Of a stretch of DNA of 64,000 nucleotides, positions 1-10,477 are shown one piece after another (positions within the stretch are counted from its first letter, which is position 1; each line of letters starts with the position of its first letter). The DNA lies in contig CM059621.1 in NCBI GenBank assembly GCA_030435675.1, positions 1,426,001-1,490,000 on the forward strand, given 5' to 3'. Origin of the DNA: Steinernema hermaphroditum. Its lineage: Eukaryota > Nematoda > Chromadorea > Rhabditida > Steinernematidae. The notes under the pieces are model-generated. The model was not told where the DNA came from, made no database searches, and saw only the letters and a list, made by a program, of their open reading frames with translations. Made by a program: the position numbers and the translations under genes.

Positions 1-320
1 TTGTTTTCGTTTCTACATCCGTCGAGTGCAGAATCAAGAAATTTATAGTACTACGAGAAGAAATAGATGGTAAACACCATTTCACAACTACAAAATGAAA
101 GCTGATTAAGGCTACTCACTAGATCTGTCGGATCAAATCGAATGATTCGATGTTTTCTCAAATATCGGATTTTCGATGCTATTCGTACTTGGGAGCATTT
201 GCTCAGCGGAAGACTGAACTGGCGACCTCCTGCATAACAGGCGGACACACTGCCAGTCAGCCAAACAAGCGCACTTAAGACAAGCCTCACCATTACTAGT
301 AGCCCACTGGTACGTAGCAT
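1..320 (-). CDS. Possible secreted protein, 5' part (runs off left edge)
   Basis: An ATG at 320 (or 293) opens a reading frame that starts with a hydrophobic signal-peptide-like stretch (MVRLVLSALVWLTGSVSA) followed by a short basic region with two cysteines. A GTGAGT donor follows near 111. A candidate TTCTCGTAG acceptor near 50 continues the frame without a stop to the window edge. I recognise no family. What is seen is only the signal-like start, the splice-compatible signals and the open frame. A chance ORF is possible. Confidence 0.33.
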
Positions 321-1086
321 TGCCCTTTTTTTGCCTGATTAACCATCATTTTTTTATCGACCGGGAAACACATTCACTCTTGTCAATCAAATACTCCATT
401 TTTGGATGTTTACCAGTGGAAACATCGCAAACAGTGACTACGGTATATGGGACCCTTCTTCCTTGTTTGCTATTTTTTAGCACTCCGCTCCCTTGCAACA
501 CATTGGCAGTTTTGAAAACAACTTAATCAAACGCAACTGGATGTTTTCGCATCGTCGCAAAAAAATCCTGATTAGGAACTGAAGGGCATATGTGTCTTCT
601 TCCTTATTTTTGTTTTTGTACATTCCTCGCTTTGCAGAGACCTTAAGTGTGAGAAGGATGTCTCCCTTAAGAATGGGTCTGCATGGAAGTGGCCAGTAAT
701 CTTGATGCTTGCGCATTTACAGCTATTTTATGCGCCACGGACAATGCCGCCAAAACGAAAACACTTCACTTCTGAGTGTCTAGAGCGACTGTTGTCAACT
801 TTTCTGTTTTTATTTGGGCACTTTAGAAGTGTGCTATGCAGGCGGCGTTGAATGTGACCAAGTAAATATCGACCAATAATCACTGTTTTTCCTCATAATC
901 TCATGCATGATATAACTGCCATAGCATGGGTTATAACAGCGGTTCTCTTCCCAATTCTAGGATTTCAGTGTTCTTCCTATTAATTCTTCCCCCAGCAGAA
1001 ATGTGTCATCATACCTATAGAATATTGATGTCTTTTATTATTGATAACTACACAGAACCAAATACACAAATGTTTATTGATGTCAC
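321..1086. other. Intergenic, no gene recognised
   Basis: AT-rich sequence with short overlapping open frames on both strands. None has a signal peptide, a recognisable domain or convincing splice structure. Confidence 0.5.
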
Positions 1087-1727
1087 TCAAGCCATGAGCG
1101 CCCGCAATTCATTGTTGAATTCATACGGCTGCAGCATGAAAGCCTTGAAGTGCGGATCTGAACAAAGAATATACTAGCGGTGTCATAATAATATCAATTT
1201 TACTTTCAATTAGTTCCCTAAGATGAGGAAAGTAGGCGAAAAGGGCCGCCCTTTCGAATTCGGTCATATCTGCAATTTCAAGTCCAGAGAGTCTAGCGCT
1301 TCTGGCGAATGCCTGGCTGTCCAAAACGCCATTCGGGAACCAGGCTCTGAACTCTGACCTGCGGTCCCGGATGAACTTCCTAACGCGTTCCGGCAGCATG
1401 TACTCCTTGACGCTGACTTCCTTTTGGTATTGAGTCAGCTTCTTGTACAAGGTAGGATACCGATCTTGGGCCATGCTGACAATGTCATTTGTCTGCACGT
1501 CGAGTCCTAATGCGACGGATAGTCGAAACATCATGGCGACCGTGTTGAACTCGGATTTCTCACGGGGGGTAAGCTAAACACAGACAAACGTGTGAATAGG
1601 GAGCTCAGCAGCCTACATTGTTATGGAATTGAGTTTTGTCTGCGTGAGTAAACGCCTTGAACAGAAGATCCTGTGGTCGCACATAAGCTGGGATGGACAG
1701 AAAGAGGACTGTAATTAAGATAGACAT
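1087..1727 (-). CDS. SXP/RAL-2 (DUF148) secreted protein, copy 1
   Basis: Three exons (1617-1727, 1204-1573, 1087-1157) with introns of 43 and 46 bp give a 183-aa protein. Exon 1 encodes a signal peptide (MSILITVLFLSIPAYVRP). Exon 2 carries the DUF148/SXP-RAL-2 helical domain: a YPTLYKKL block, the charged FIRDRRSEFRAWFPNG segment and a LRELIES end. Exon 3 supplies PHFKAFML and a short acidic tail. Exon phases and lengths match the copies at 12.4-13.9 kb, which fixes the splice sites. SXP/RAL-2 proteins are secreted nematode proteins; some bind metal or calcium and many are antigens of parasitic species, but their physiological role is not settled. The domain is intact with no sign of decay. 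Confidence 0.85.
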
Positions 1728-2914
1728 TTGGCCAGACTATGGAATTCTATACTACTTTTTTGGGTTAAATATAGGCAAGTGTGTAAGAAAACTGGACAAA
1801 TCAGGAACTGATTGTAGAAAAAACAGGCCCTCCCCAACAACAGCTACAGTAGTCCTGACTGCATGTTGATGCACATTCAGACACATGCAAGAGTTCGTTG
1901 TTCAGGTTGACCGCAGTAGTCATAAACATCTTAGAGTAAAAGTTCGTGACAACCGGTTTTTCGCAACCTTGCACATTTGAACGTTTGGTCTTATGCGGTC
2001 AATCTTATTCCCTCCATCCACGTTTCCAACTGACTCTAGAATCTTGTTAGAAAATGGAAAAACGATATGTGTAGAATCAGAAAACATACCATATGTGTAA
2101 AACAAATGTGCTCTTTGCAGAGAGGCACTCCACCGCTTGTTTGCTAGATAGACACCGCAGAGAATTGCTACCATTTCGAGGTAGGAATCAATGGGAAGTG
2201 GTGGAAAACAGCAAGTAATTGATCGGTTCAACGCTGACCGCGGTCACCCGTTCCGAAACAGATTGGTTTGGCAATGTGGGAGCTATTGTCCTTCAACAAA
2301 TCTAGGATGAAAAGAACCGATCCGTCGACCGCTCCACGGTGTCTCTGGTCTTCTGTGTTCTCTCGTACCGATGTGCTGACTGGGTCAACCGCCCCGGATC
2401 CGCTACTCCTGCTCTTTTTGCCGGACGGCGCCTAGCCATAATAATGAACTAGTCCGTTGAGCGACATCAGTTGCGTGTAAAAAATGTTTGATATGAAGAC
2501 AAACGCCCTGTTTGCCATCGTTTTCTAGCTACGCTTTCATTCTTTTGCCATTCAAGACATCTCATAATGCGCAATGAAGAACACTGATCGATGTAGTCGC
2601 TACTGCCCTTCTTTCGCGAATCCGATCCAGGACACGACATCGGACATCGATAAAGGAGCTGCCCTATCAGTGTCAGCGGGCTTCGAAGCCGTAAAGAGCC
2701 GTACCCGGAAGTAAGATGGTGATGGAGCACAGCTGGTCAGATGGATTCCCTTCAACACATAACAATGCTTATCAACGATCACGTATCAAGTACATACCGC
2801 GAAAGCGTTGATGAATCACACCAATACAAATCGTTTGTTTTCCAAACTTACGACAACAAATTGGAAAGCAATTACTTGGCTTTTCACAAACGAAATCAAA
2901 AGCAATTTGTCTTC
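1728..2914. other. Intergenic; decayed retroposon piece near 2545-2640
   Basis: No convincing gene. The stretch around 2545-2640 resembles the 3' half of the GC-rich retroposon family seen complete at 5176 and 14485 (the segment ending in a CATCTCATAATG-like block), so it is probably an old copy. The open frames at 1920-2231 and 2467-2782 lack family features. Confidence 0.45.
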
Positions 2915-3856
2915 ATGTCCGACCAGCTATATAATAGGATTCTCGATGTAACTATGTTCATCCACTTCCCACTGAAGCTCCTTTCGATGTACGTGGTGAT
3001 CCGTCACTCTCCAAAGAACATGAACTCCTTACCACTTTTCATCATAAACCTGATGTTCTGGAACCTTATGTGCAATGTGCTGTCAACATTTCTGCATATC
3101 AATCCACAATTTCCAGCTCACTGCTTTCGTGCTGACGGACCTATTGCAGCAATCTCAAAAAGCGAACAGACCTTTCAACTCTTATTTTGTGCGATATTCG
3201 TTGGTATTTTGAACTGTGGCATAGCCATGAGTTTCGCCTTTCCGTACAGATATCTGGTTTTCGCCTACCCTAATCTCGTCAGTAGTATTCCGATTAAGCG
3301 GGGTATAGCTTTCTGTTTCTTCATACATCTGACGTGCACTGTTCTTTTCACTTATCTGCTGAGACTCTTTTTGGTTTCTAGTGGCGACTACATGGAAAAA
3401 GAAGACCTCCCATCTGAGGAAGCGTTATTATGCTATCATTCTTCTGGATTGGGGAATACCCTGCTCTTAGGTATTTGCCTGACAGCCGCGTTCGTTATAT
3501 CTATGATAGTTGGCATGTCATCGCTCTTTTTAAGACGCTCTCTGACAAAAATGAAGGGAGTCATGAGCCAAGCGACGTTGAGTATGCATCGGAAATTTCT
3601 TCTCTACTTATTGATAAACACCGCCACGCCCACTATCTTCGGATTTCTACCTTTCACGGTGGTGATTGTATGCACCCTCTTCCCGAACATCAGCTACAGC
3701 CGGGAAGCTGCGATGACGTGTATTATTATTTTGAACAACCACGGCGCCATCTACTCTGTAGTGTCGATAATGACATTCCAGCCATACTATAGGGCAGTGC
3801 GAAGAATGATATATCGAAATGACTCCACTGTTGTTGAAGCAATTCAGGCGAAATAA
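2915..3856 (+). CDS. Intronless Srh-like (Str superfamily) chemoreceptor
   Basis: A single uninterrupted frame encodes a seven-helix protein. The start is placed at 2915 (MSDQLYN), because the same position starts the paralogue at 26.4-27.4 kb; an upstream in-frame ATG at 2741 would add 58 hydrophilic residues. Family marks are the TM1 segment FPLKLLSMYVVIRHSPKNM, an FRADGPI loop, the FAFPYRY motif after TM3, and an NHGAIYSVV...PYYRAVRR end, comparable to the HG...PYR ending of Srh/Str receptors. These receptors act in the plasma membrane of chemosensory cilia; the ligand is unknown. The TAA stop lies inside an AATAAA signal (3852-3857). Length is about 313 aa, normal for the family. The lack of introns contrasts with the six-exon Srh gene just downstream. 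Confidence 0.85.
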   Translation: MSDQLYNRILDVTMFIHFPLKLLSMYVVIRHSPKNMNSLPLFIINLMFWNLMCNVLSTFLHINPQFPAHCFRADGPIAAISKSEQTFQLLFCAIFVGILNCGIAMSFAFPYRYLVFAYPNLVSSIPIKRGIAFCFFIHLTCTVLFTYLLRLFLVSSGDYMEKEDLPSEEALLCYHSSGLGNTLLLGICLTAAFVISMIVGMSSLFLRRSLTKMKGVMSQATLSMHRKFLLYLLINTATPTIFGFLPFTVVIVCTLFPNISYSREAAMTCIIILNNHGAIYSVVSIMTFQPYYRAVRRMIYRNDSTVVEAIQAK

Positions 3857-3863
3857 ACGTTTA

Positions 3864-4398
3864 TCTCAACCCGTGGTTTATCTCAAGTGCGCCGTCGGCT
3901 CTCACTCGTGTCGCGGTGGCGAGCGGTCGGTCCCTCCGGTCGCTCTCTGAGCGTCGGGTTGGTCAGACAGCAAACCCTGTGGCAGTTGTGACTGTTCCGG
4001 CTTCCAGAGGGAATTGGGACACCCGGAAGCCGTAGTCCCACCACCGCTGACAACAAGATGTCCGGCGCCAGGAATCCGACGCCCGAAGCTGCGTGAGATG
4101 TCATCCGGAAGATCGCCGATGCTGTGAGGACCAGCGAAGACGCAACTCCCGGACCACGGACCATCAGATGCAAGCTCGGAAGCGTCCGCTGTGCCGTAAA
4201 CGATATTCCGCTGCCATAGCTGAAGATTTGCCGATTCCCAGATGCCCCGTGAAGTGCGCCGTCTACGACTGGTTCGACATCTACGCCGCGCCAGAGATGA
4301 AGTCGTCTGTCAGACATCCTCTGTTTGTCTATTTTCGGTGTCGCGCAAGGCATAATGCCTTTGATTCGCGAAATAAAGTCGTGAAAGTCTCAACCCGT
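3864..4398 (+). mobile_element. Short GC-rich retroposon, family B, with target-site duplication
   Basis: About 513 bp of GC-rich sequence (3875-4387) is bracketed by identical 11-bp direct repeats TCTCAACCCGT at 3864-3874 and 4388-4398. The right end is an A-rich tail (GAAATAAAGTCGTGAAAG). Related sequence recurs near 52350-52680, 52740-52900 and 56590-57030. Variable-length direct repeats plus an A-rich end suggest insertion by target-primed reverse transcription (SINE-like). No protein is encoded; the ORFs inside it are shadows. Confidence 0.6.
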
Positions 4399-4424
4399 CA
4401 CAACACTAAAAAATCACACACCGT

Positions 4425-4795
4425 GAGGGCCTTTTGTGACCCCAGTGACCGGTCGGGTAGTCCAGTCCCTCTGAGATTTCCTATATGAGTTGAGTGATCG
4501 GTCGTTCCTGGCCATCGCAATGGCCAAGAACGACCGCTGGACCAAGACGACGTCTGCGCTGTCAGATGAATAACCCAACCATAGGCGCTTCGACTGAATT
4601 CAGCCTCTTCGCCAGTTCAACGCCCGCGCATATTGATAGGATGATCAATCTGCTCGGGTGCCGTCTTCAGCTGAAGCCAAAAGAAGATGAACGTAAAAGT
4701 TGTGATTTTGTCTTTCTTGTACATATATGCGACGTCCCACAAGGCGTAGGCCTTGGAAGCGAGAGGATAAACTCGTAAATCTCGTAAACTTGGAA
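4425..4795 (+). repeat. Diverged copy of the family A retroposon
   Basis: Begins with a GGCCTTTTGTGACCCC block like the 5' end of the complete copy at 14485. It continues through the CGGTCGTTCCTGGCCATC block and the CCCGCGCATATTGATAGG block, and ends in the tandem tail CTCGTAAATCTCGTAAACT. Heavily mutated and internally shortened; no clear target-site duplication seen. Confidence 0.55.
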
Positions 4796-5164
4796 ACACA
4801 GCAAGTGCAACAAAATCAATAACGTTCGATCGACTGACCTGATCATGTGCATAAACGAAAAAGCCACGAAACTTTGCATAGAAGAGGAGGTTCTTTGTCC
4901 AATCTTCGTCGGTCGCCTTCCCGCTAGGAATTAAATTTGTCATGTTTTTTAATTTTACTCACGTTTGACGCGAACACCTTCTTGACGTGCTTCGAATCAA
5001 TTATTAATTACAAATCGACCACTGATCTCTGAACTGGCTAATTTCATTTATGTCTACGTCGCAGCACATAACAACGATGTAATCGTTTATTCATCGTAAA
5101 TTCTCCGCTTAGCAATTGCTTTGTTTCAATCTCACAGCGCTCGAATGTCGTGAGATGAATATGG

Positions 5165-5711
5165 TGACGGTTATTTTTACACGATTTTTTTTACACGATT
5201 TATCTTCCCGAATCAACGGCTTACGCCGTGCAGGACGTCTCATAAATGCACAACGAAGAACATAGTCACACCGTGGTCGCTGATTTTTTTCTGATTTCGG
5301 TGGAGCAGACGAATCCGAATAGAATGCAGCGTTCCCATTAGTTTGCGCGGGCATCGAAGTCGTGAAGAGCTGATTCCGGAAGTGGAACAGCGGTGCAGCA
5401 GAGCCAACGGAGCGGAGAGTCATCTTCGGTGCGGCTGGCGGCGCGGACTTCGGAGTTGCAACGCTTCTTCGGCTTCTCTGGCAGCGCGGGTGGAGTCGGG
5501 CAGCAGTGACGGGCTTCTTGGCAAGACGGTGGAACTACGGCTCCCTGGTGTTCCAGGCCTTCTGGGAGCCGGGGCGATCATTGCGCCAACAGCGACGGCC
5601 GAGAACGACCGCTCACTTAACTCATTCGGCTCGGACAGCCTCAGAGAGTGAGCGAGTGGACGACCCGACCGATCGCTGGGGGCACAAATGAAAGACCCGA
5701 TGACGGTTATT
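5165..5711 (-). mobile_element. Family A SINE-like retroposon, complete copy 1
   Basis: This is the reverse complement of the element at 14485-14999. On the minus strand it runs from GGTCTTTCATTTGTGCCCCC near 5697 to a tail of tandem ATCGTGTAA units near 5180. It is flanked by the 11-bp direct repeat TGACGGTTATT (5165-5175 and 5701-5711), which differs from the flanking duplication of copy 2. The inside is GC-rich and non-coding, and the several overlapping ORFs here are artefacts. Known: variable-length target duplications plus a tandem or A-rich 3' tail mark non-LTR retroposition. I did not find a convincing tRNA-type A/B box. Confidence 0.7.
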
Positions 5712-5785
5712 ATCAACTCTTATTATCACAAGCCGTAACTTAGTGCCTTTTAGTAACGCGCAACATTTTCGCATCGTTTTCCGAA

Positions 5786-7518
5786 ATGGGTGACCCAATA
5801 GTACAGGAATATGAAAGAAGATATAATGTCGGCCGATGGATAACGGCGGGAAGTATGGCTGTGGCTCTGCCTCTACACATCCTCACTACGTATCTGATTA
5901 TACGAAAGTCACCGAGTAACTTTAACGCCTATAAATACGTGCTTCTCAATGTATCGGTAAGGAAAACGCAAAAGTACTTCTTGCTCATGTTGAATAATTT
6001 AGTTTTGGGCGTTCCTATGCGATATGACGCTAGATGTTGTCACACTACCGATGCTTACAGCTGAAATATTTGCAGTGCACGCAGAAGGTCTCATTAAGGG
6101 ACTTGGCCCGAGGAGTGGAGTGGTTGGAACAGTGAGTCCTGCCTAGTTTATGACTTTACGTTTTTGTGATATGATGAGTATTTAGGCCGTCTCTAGCTTT
6201 TGCATTGCCGAAATCCTTATGGCTCTTCTCATTGCTTTTTTCTATCGATATACAGCTTTAAAGATGGATTTTAAAGTATTTGGAAAAACGCCGAAGAAGT
6301 GGCATTATTTTCTTTGCACCACACTGCTCATGGTGGTTCTACCAGCGTTCGTGGCAAGTCAGGTTATCTTCGCCTACATTTCTGAAGATGAGCTGAAAGC
6401 TTATACCCAAAAGGTGGGCCGCAATCAGTGGGTTTAAAGCATTATATGTGACTACAGGTGCACCCTGAGCTTTTGCCCTTACTTGGTCGCCTCCCAATTT
6501 TCGGTCTGTCGAAGAACGGTTTTTTCAGGACATGTGTGACTGCTTTCGTTTATGCGTTTCTTTGTACTATGGCCATATACTGTTTCGTTCGAGGTATCAT
6601 TGCTCAGTTTAAGAGCAACAGATCCATGCTGTCGGAGCAAACCTACCGTCAGCACGTACAACTTCTCAAAGCACTGGTTGTCCAGGTTAGATAGTGACAT
6701 GTGGAGAGATGCATATACTGTCCCTGTATAGACAATGTCACCCCTGATCCTCCTTACGATTCCGCTGTTTGTGCTGTTCGGTGGATTGATCTGTGGACTA
6801 AACATGATGAACGGTACGTTGGTGATAGTAGTGATAGAACAGTGGGCTCTTTTAGAGAGAAGTGACCAAAATGGTATTTATCTTGACAAAACTGAATGTA
6901 GATTGACAAAAATCTATCTTGACAGAATCGCACAAAAATAACAGTATGGTATTTAGATTGACAAAATAGTATTTATCTTGACAAAAGTATTTTTTAATTG
7001 ACAAAATTGAATTTAGATTGACACAAACAAATTTAATTGACAAAATGTTCTTTAACCGTTAACTATAGGTACATATCATTTAGGCGCACATTTATTTGGC
7101 CCCATGTTCCGTAAATCTGAGTAGTCAATGAGTAGTACATTATTTCGTTCCAAGCTATTAAGACCACAGGGCTCGCTCTTCGGGTGCGCTTTAAATCAAC
7201 AGGCATAGTCCTAAGCCGGATCCTAAGGTAAGCCGAGGTTTGCCTAAGCGAAGCCTGGATGTTAGCTCGATTCTGTCAAGATAGATACCCCCCTAATAGA
7301 GCCGAAAAGTGCAGTAGTGAGTGGTGTGCAAAAAGGCTTAACCAATATGTTTAGAAATGGCGATGGTCACGGAGGTATCATTGAGCATGCACTCGACAGT
7401 GAACTCTCTTGCCGTAATTCTACTCATTACACCGTATAGGAATGCCGTTCTTCAGTGGCTTCGCAAAACGAAAATAGCCGCTGTGTCATCAATACATAAG
7501 TATGACAACACTCCGTGA
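5786..7518 (+). CDS. Srh-family chemoreceptor, six exons
   Basis: Exons 5786-5956, 6003-6131, 6186-6413, 6458-6685, 6732-6813 and 7355-7518 join in frame to a 333-aa seven-helix receptor. Srh marks are TM1 ALPLHILTTYLIIRKSP, a FWAFLCDMTLDVVTLP segment in TM2, an IAFFYRY motif after TM3, TYRQHVQLLKAL before TM6 and the ending SMHSTVNSLAVILLITPYRN. Such receptors work in the membrane of sensory neurons; the ligand is unknown. Introns 1-4 are 45-54 bp, but intron 5 is 541 bp and filled with repeats (6855-7300). The convergent gene at 7749-10477 is a close paralogue with the same exon layout and is broken; this copy has no defect that I can see. Confidence 0.85.
6855..7310. repeat. TTGACAAAAT minisatellite and dispersed repeat inside an intron
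   Basis: From about 6860 to 7045 the motif (T/A)TTGACAAAA recurs about nine times with AT-rich spacers such as TATTTAGA. It is followed at 7165-7260 by a block containing GGGCTCGCTCTTCGGGTGCG and GGCATAGTCCTAAGCCGGATCC. The reverse complement of that block lies at 21600-21670 and a weaker relative near 43355-43410. This is an insertion in the last intron of the Srh gene. Confidence 0.65.
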
Positions 7519-7748
7519 AACTACAGTTGTCCAAGTGGCCGTCTCGGAAATAGCCTCACCACCTGTTGAAGCAGTTATTTTTGATGACAGCTTAGACTGA
7601 CTAGATACCTTTTTGTGTCTACGCTTGTGCATATAATGGTGAACCACTCCCTTGACCAGCTATGAGTGAACCCTTGCAATTGCTTGTACTTTTTTGTGCT
7701 TTATACCTATGAATTAGTAAACACACAGTACAGTAAGCGCCATTATAT

Positions 7749-10477
7749 TCATTGCTGATTTACAGTAACAAATGACACAGCTGGTGTAACAGATTTTCCC
7801 ACTGGAAGAGAGCGAAACAAGCTCACAACGGCTTGCCTATATGGGGCTATCAACAGAATCACTGCCAGAGAGTTTATCGACGAGTGTAATGTCATCGATA
7901 TTTCGGTCGTCGCGACTGCCACTGTAAGCTATATAAATACTTCCGGCACTACGGCCTGCTTACCATTCATCATGTTCATTCCTAAGGCACCCGTAACGAA
8001 CACGACGGATAGTGGAATTCCGCATAGAATCGTTGGCGCGATCGTCTAAAAATCTGAGGTTCTAATCTCTGGGTTCGTTTTCCTACCTGAACAGCCAATG
8101 CTTTCAGTAGCTGTATATGCATACGATATGTTTGCTGGGACATGATCGCTCTATGTGACCTGAACTGATTGACGATTCCTTTTACAAAACAAGTCACCGC
8201 AATTCACCAGGGAACCATAGAAATAAACATAACAGCCGCCGATACTAAGAAGCCGTTTTCGGTCAAGCCGAAGACTGGAGTACGATCAAGGAAAGGAGAG
8301 AAGTCTGGATGATTCTGAAACATTCGTGAACACTGAACACACGCAGGTATTAGCTACCTTTAGAACGTATTCCATGAAATCGTTTTCAGAACGATAGCTC
8401 AATGCCATAGTGGCTGCCCATATGCCAGGAGGGATTATTGTTATTGGGTTGGTAAGTTGAAAATGCACCATTTTTGATTCGCGTCTATTTTCGCACTGTG
8501 TGATCCTTGGATCAGATGGAATAGTGCGTTCGTATGGGCGATTGGTTGACTTTCCAGTCGGTACGCTCCGATGCCCCACCTGCATGCCCTCCGCTTTCTT
8601 TGAATCCTTTTATATTCATGGTCCGCGAAGCACCACCTGGGCATCCGAAACACCGAACCTTCGACAACCTCTCCGAGGGACTATTTATTTGAAAGGCGGT
8701 ATGCTGTCTTAGCTGCGCATACAGCAGGAGCTTAGCTTCCAAGCGCACACGCTGATCTCTTCTTGCAATGTCACAGTGAGAACAAATTCCAAGAAGATAA
8801 AAAATTTGCCCATAAAGCACTTGACCCGAAAGTAGTTAAACTTTTTGTTGATTTAACAAACTCCAGCTGGGGGTGTACAGACAACATGGACGGCCAGCTA
8901 GGGTGCTTCAATGCCATAGTGGCTGATGCTCCGATGCCTTTGGCTACAAGTGGAAATCGGGAACTCCGATTTCTCACGACTCTCCGAGCCCTTGATCCGC
9001 CATCGCAACTCATTGACCCCTGCTTTTATTTGTATTTCTAAGTAAAAATCTTTTCCTTTATTTTTCGTGACTCTTGAGTTCAAGGGGGTTCTAGCCATAT
9101 GATCCCCAGAACTACTTGAGGGTATGGATAAGGAAGAGAAGTCAACTATTGTGCTGCGGTCAGAACCAGGTTGAAAAGTAATGCTGCACTGTCTTATATG
9201 CGATATTATAGAAGCACGGGGCTGAAACGTATTTATAGGATAGAGCAATCTCTCAGCTATAGTTTGCGACTAACATCTAGAAAAACCTCGTTCTCTTATT
9301 CAAGATAAGGCAAGAACTAGTAACTGGTTTTGGGATTTCAGCAGATCCAGCAGGAGCATGAATGTTTGATATTTTTGATTGCACACAAAACTGCTGCTCA
9401 TCTTCAGCTGGGACTCAGGTACTTGTTATGCATGTAGGTCTCCCACAGCTCTATCGGGTACCTACTTGTGCGGTACTGTCGGAAACATCAACGAATAAAT
9501 TGAGCCAAAGTTTGCAATGAGGTCAAAAACGGACAAAATGGAACTTTTCGACCCGGAATCTCTCCTGTTCTGCTGTGAAATGGCCAGACTTCTCGCCAGA
9601 AAGTGTACAGAGGCTGAGTACTTAAGTGGTGAATACACCCATTGAAATCTGTGCCTTTGCAACAATAAGGATTCATTTTTAAAAATGGTGCATTTTCAAC
9701 TTACCAACCCAATACAATACCTGTTACGGTCCAGTAGTGCCATCTTCGAGACGTCTTTCCAAACACCTTGAAATCGACTTGTAATGCGCGATAGCGATAA
9801 AAGAAGGCAATCAATAAAGAAACCAGGTTTTCAGCAGAGCAGAATGTACCGGCCACCTAAATGACATCCAAGGATCTTCGTTATGTGTCGTATCCAATTC
9901 AGACTGAACTATGCGAAGAGATCGCAGACCATCAGAGAACACAAAGGCTATGCCTCGAGTCTCATGGTCTACATTCTCTTCGCACTGCTCCTTATGATCA
10001 GTCTGGATTAACTTTTGTATATTTTTGAGCGGTTGACGCGCGAGCCAGAACCAGCTCGGAATGTTGAGTTGCGAGCCAGCCGGGCTCAGTTTACATCACT
10101 GTCTACAAGATGTCTACTGATGCTTACAAAGGATGCTTTTCCTCCGGCACTGCCCAGCAAAGCAACAGGGCCGCCTGCATAGAATCCAAAGATCTCTATA
10201 ACGGGCGACGGTAAATAAACGACGTCCATGACAAGATCGGTGAGAAATGTCCAAACCTAAACGAGTCAGATCTGATTGGATTTGAGGTGCCGGATGTTCC
10301 TACCGATACGTTGAGCAATACATATTTGTATACATGAAAGTTTTTCGGTGACTTGAAGATTATAAGGTACACAGTGAGGGCGTGTAGAGGCATGGCAATC
10401 CCCATGCCACCCATTGTAATCCATCGAAAAAGTCGATATGTATCTTCATATTCGCGAACTATGTCCCCTTCGTCCAT
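7749..10477 (-). pseudogene. Srh-family chemoreceptor, broken by a stop and a transposon
   Basis: Paralogue of the gene at 5786-7518, with exons in the same order: 10477 to about 10305 (MDEGDIVREYEDTYRL start), about 10260-10110 (TFLTDLVMDVVYLPSP), about 9855 to 8360 (FFYRYRALQVDFKVFGKT then YRSENDFMEYVLK), about 8310-8095, about 8050-7970 and about 7925-7749 (ending PYRQAVVSLFR). Two lesions are seen. A 1.27-kb mariner-like element interrupts the third exon at 8444-9712. A TGA at 8204-8206 replaces one residue of a transmembrane helix, while the frame on both sides aligns with the intact copy without gaps. Exon ends are otherwise preserved, so decay is recent. Confidence 0.8.
8444..9712. mobile_element. 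Mariner-like element inserted in a coding exon
   Basis: The ends are near-perfect inverted repeats of about 32 bp. The left end begins TTGGGTTGGTAAGTTGAAAA (8444) and the right end finishes with its complement TTTTCAACTTACCAACCCAA (9712). A TA dinucleotide flanks each side (8442-8443, 9713-9714), as expected for Tc1/mariner insertion. The TTGGGTTGG start resembles one class of mariner ends, and 1,269 bp is the usual mariner size. I could not read a transposase in any frame, so the copy is decayed or non-autonomous. The TA lies within a Val codon of the host exon. Confidence 0.75.

Noticed and set aside
4093..4488. 131-codon plus-strand ORF
   Set aside because: It lies across the GC-rich family B retroposon and its edge. 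Long frames in all six frames are expected in such sequence, and related copies are not open.
5343..5716. Overlapping ORFs on both strands
   Set aside because: They fall within the complete family A element; the inverted copy at 14485 has different open frames.
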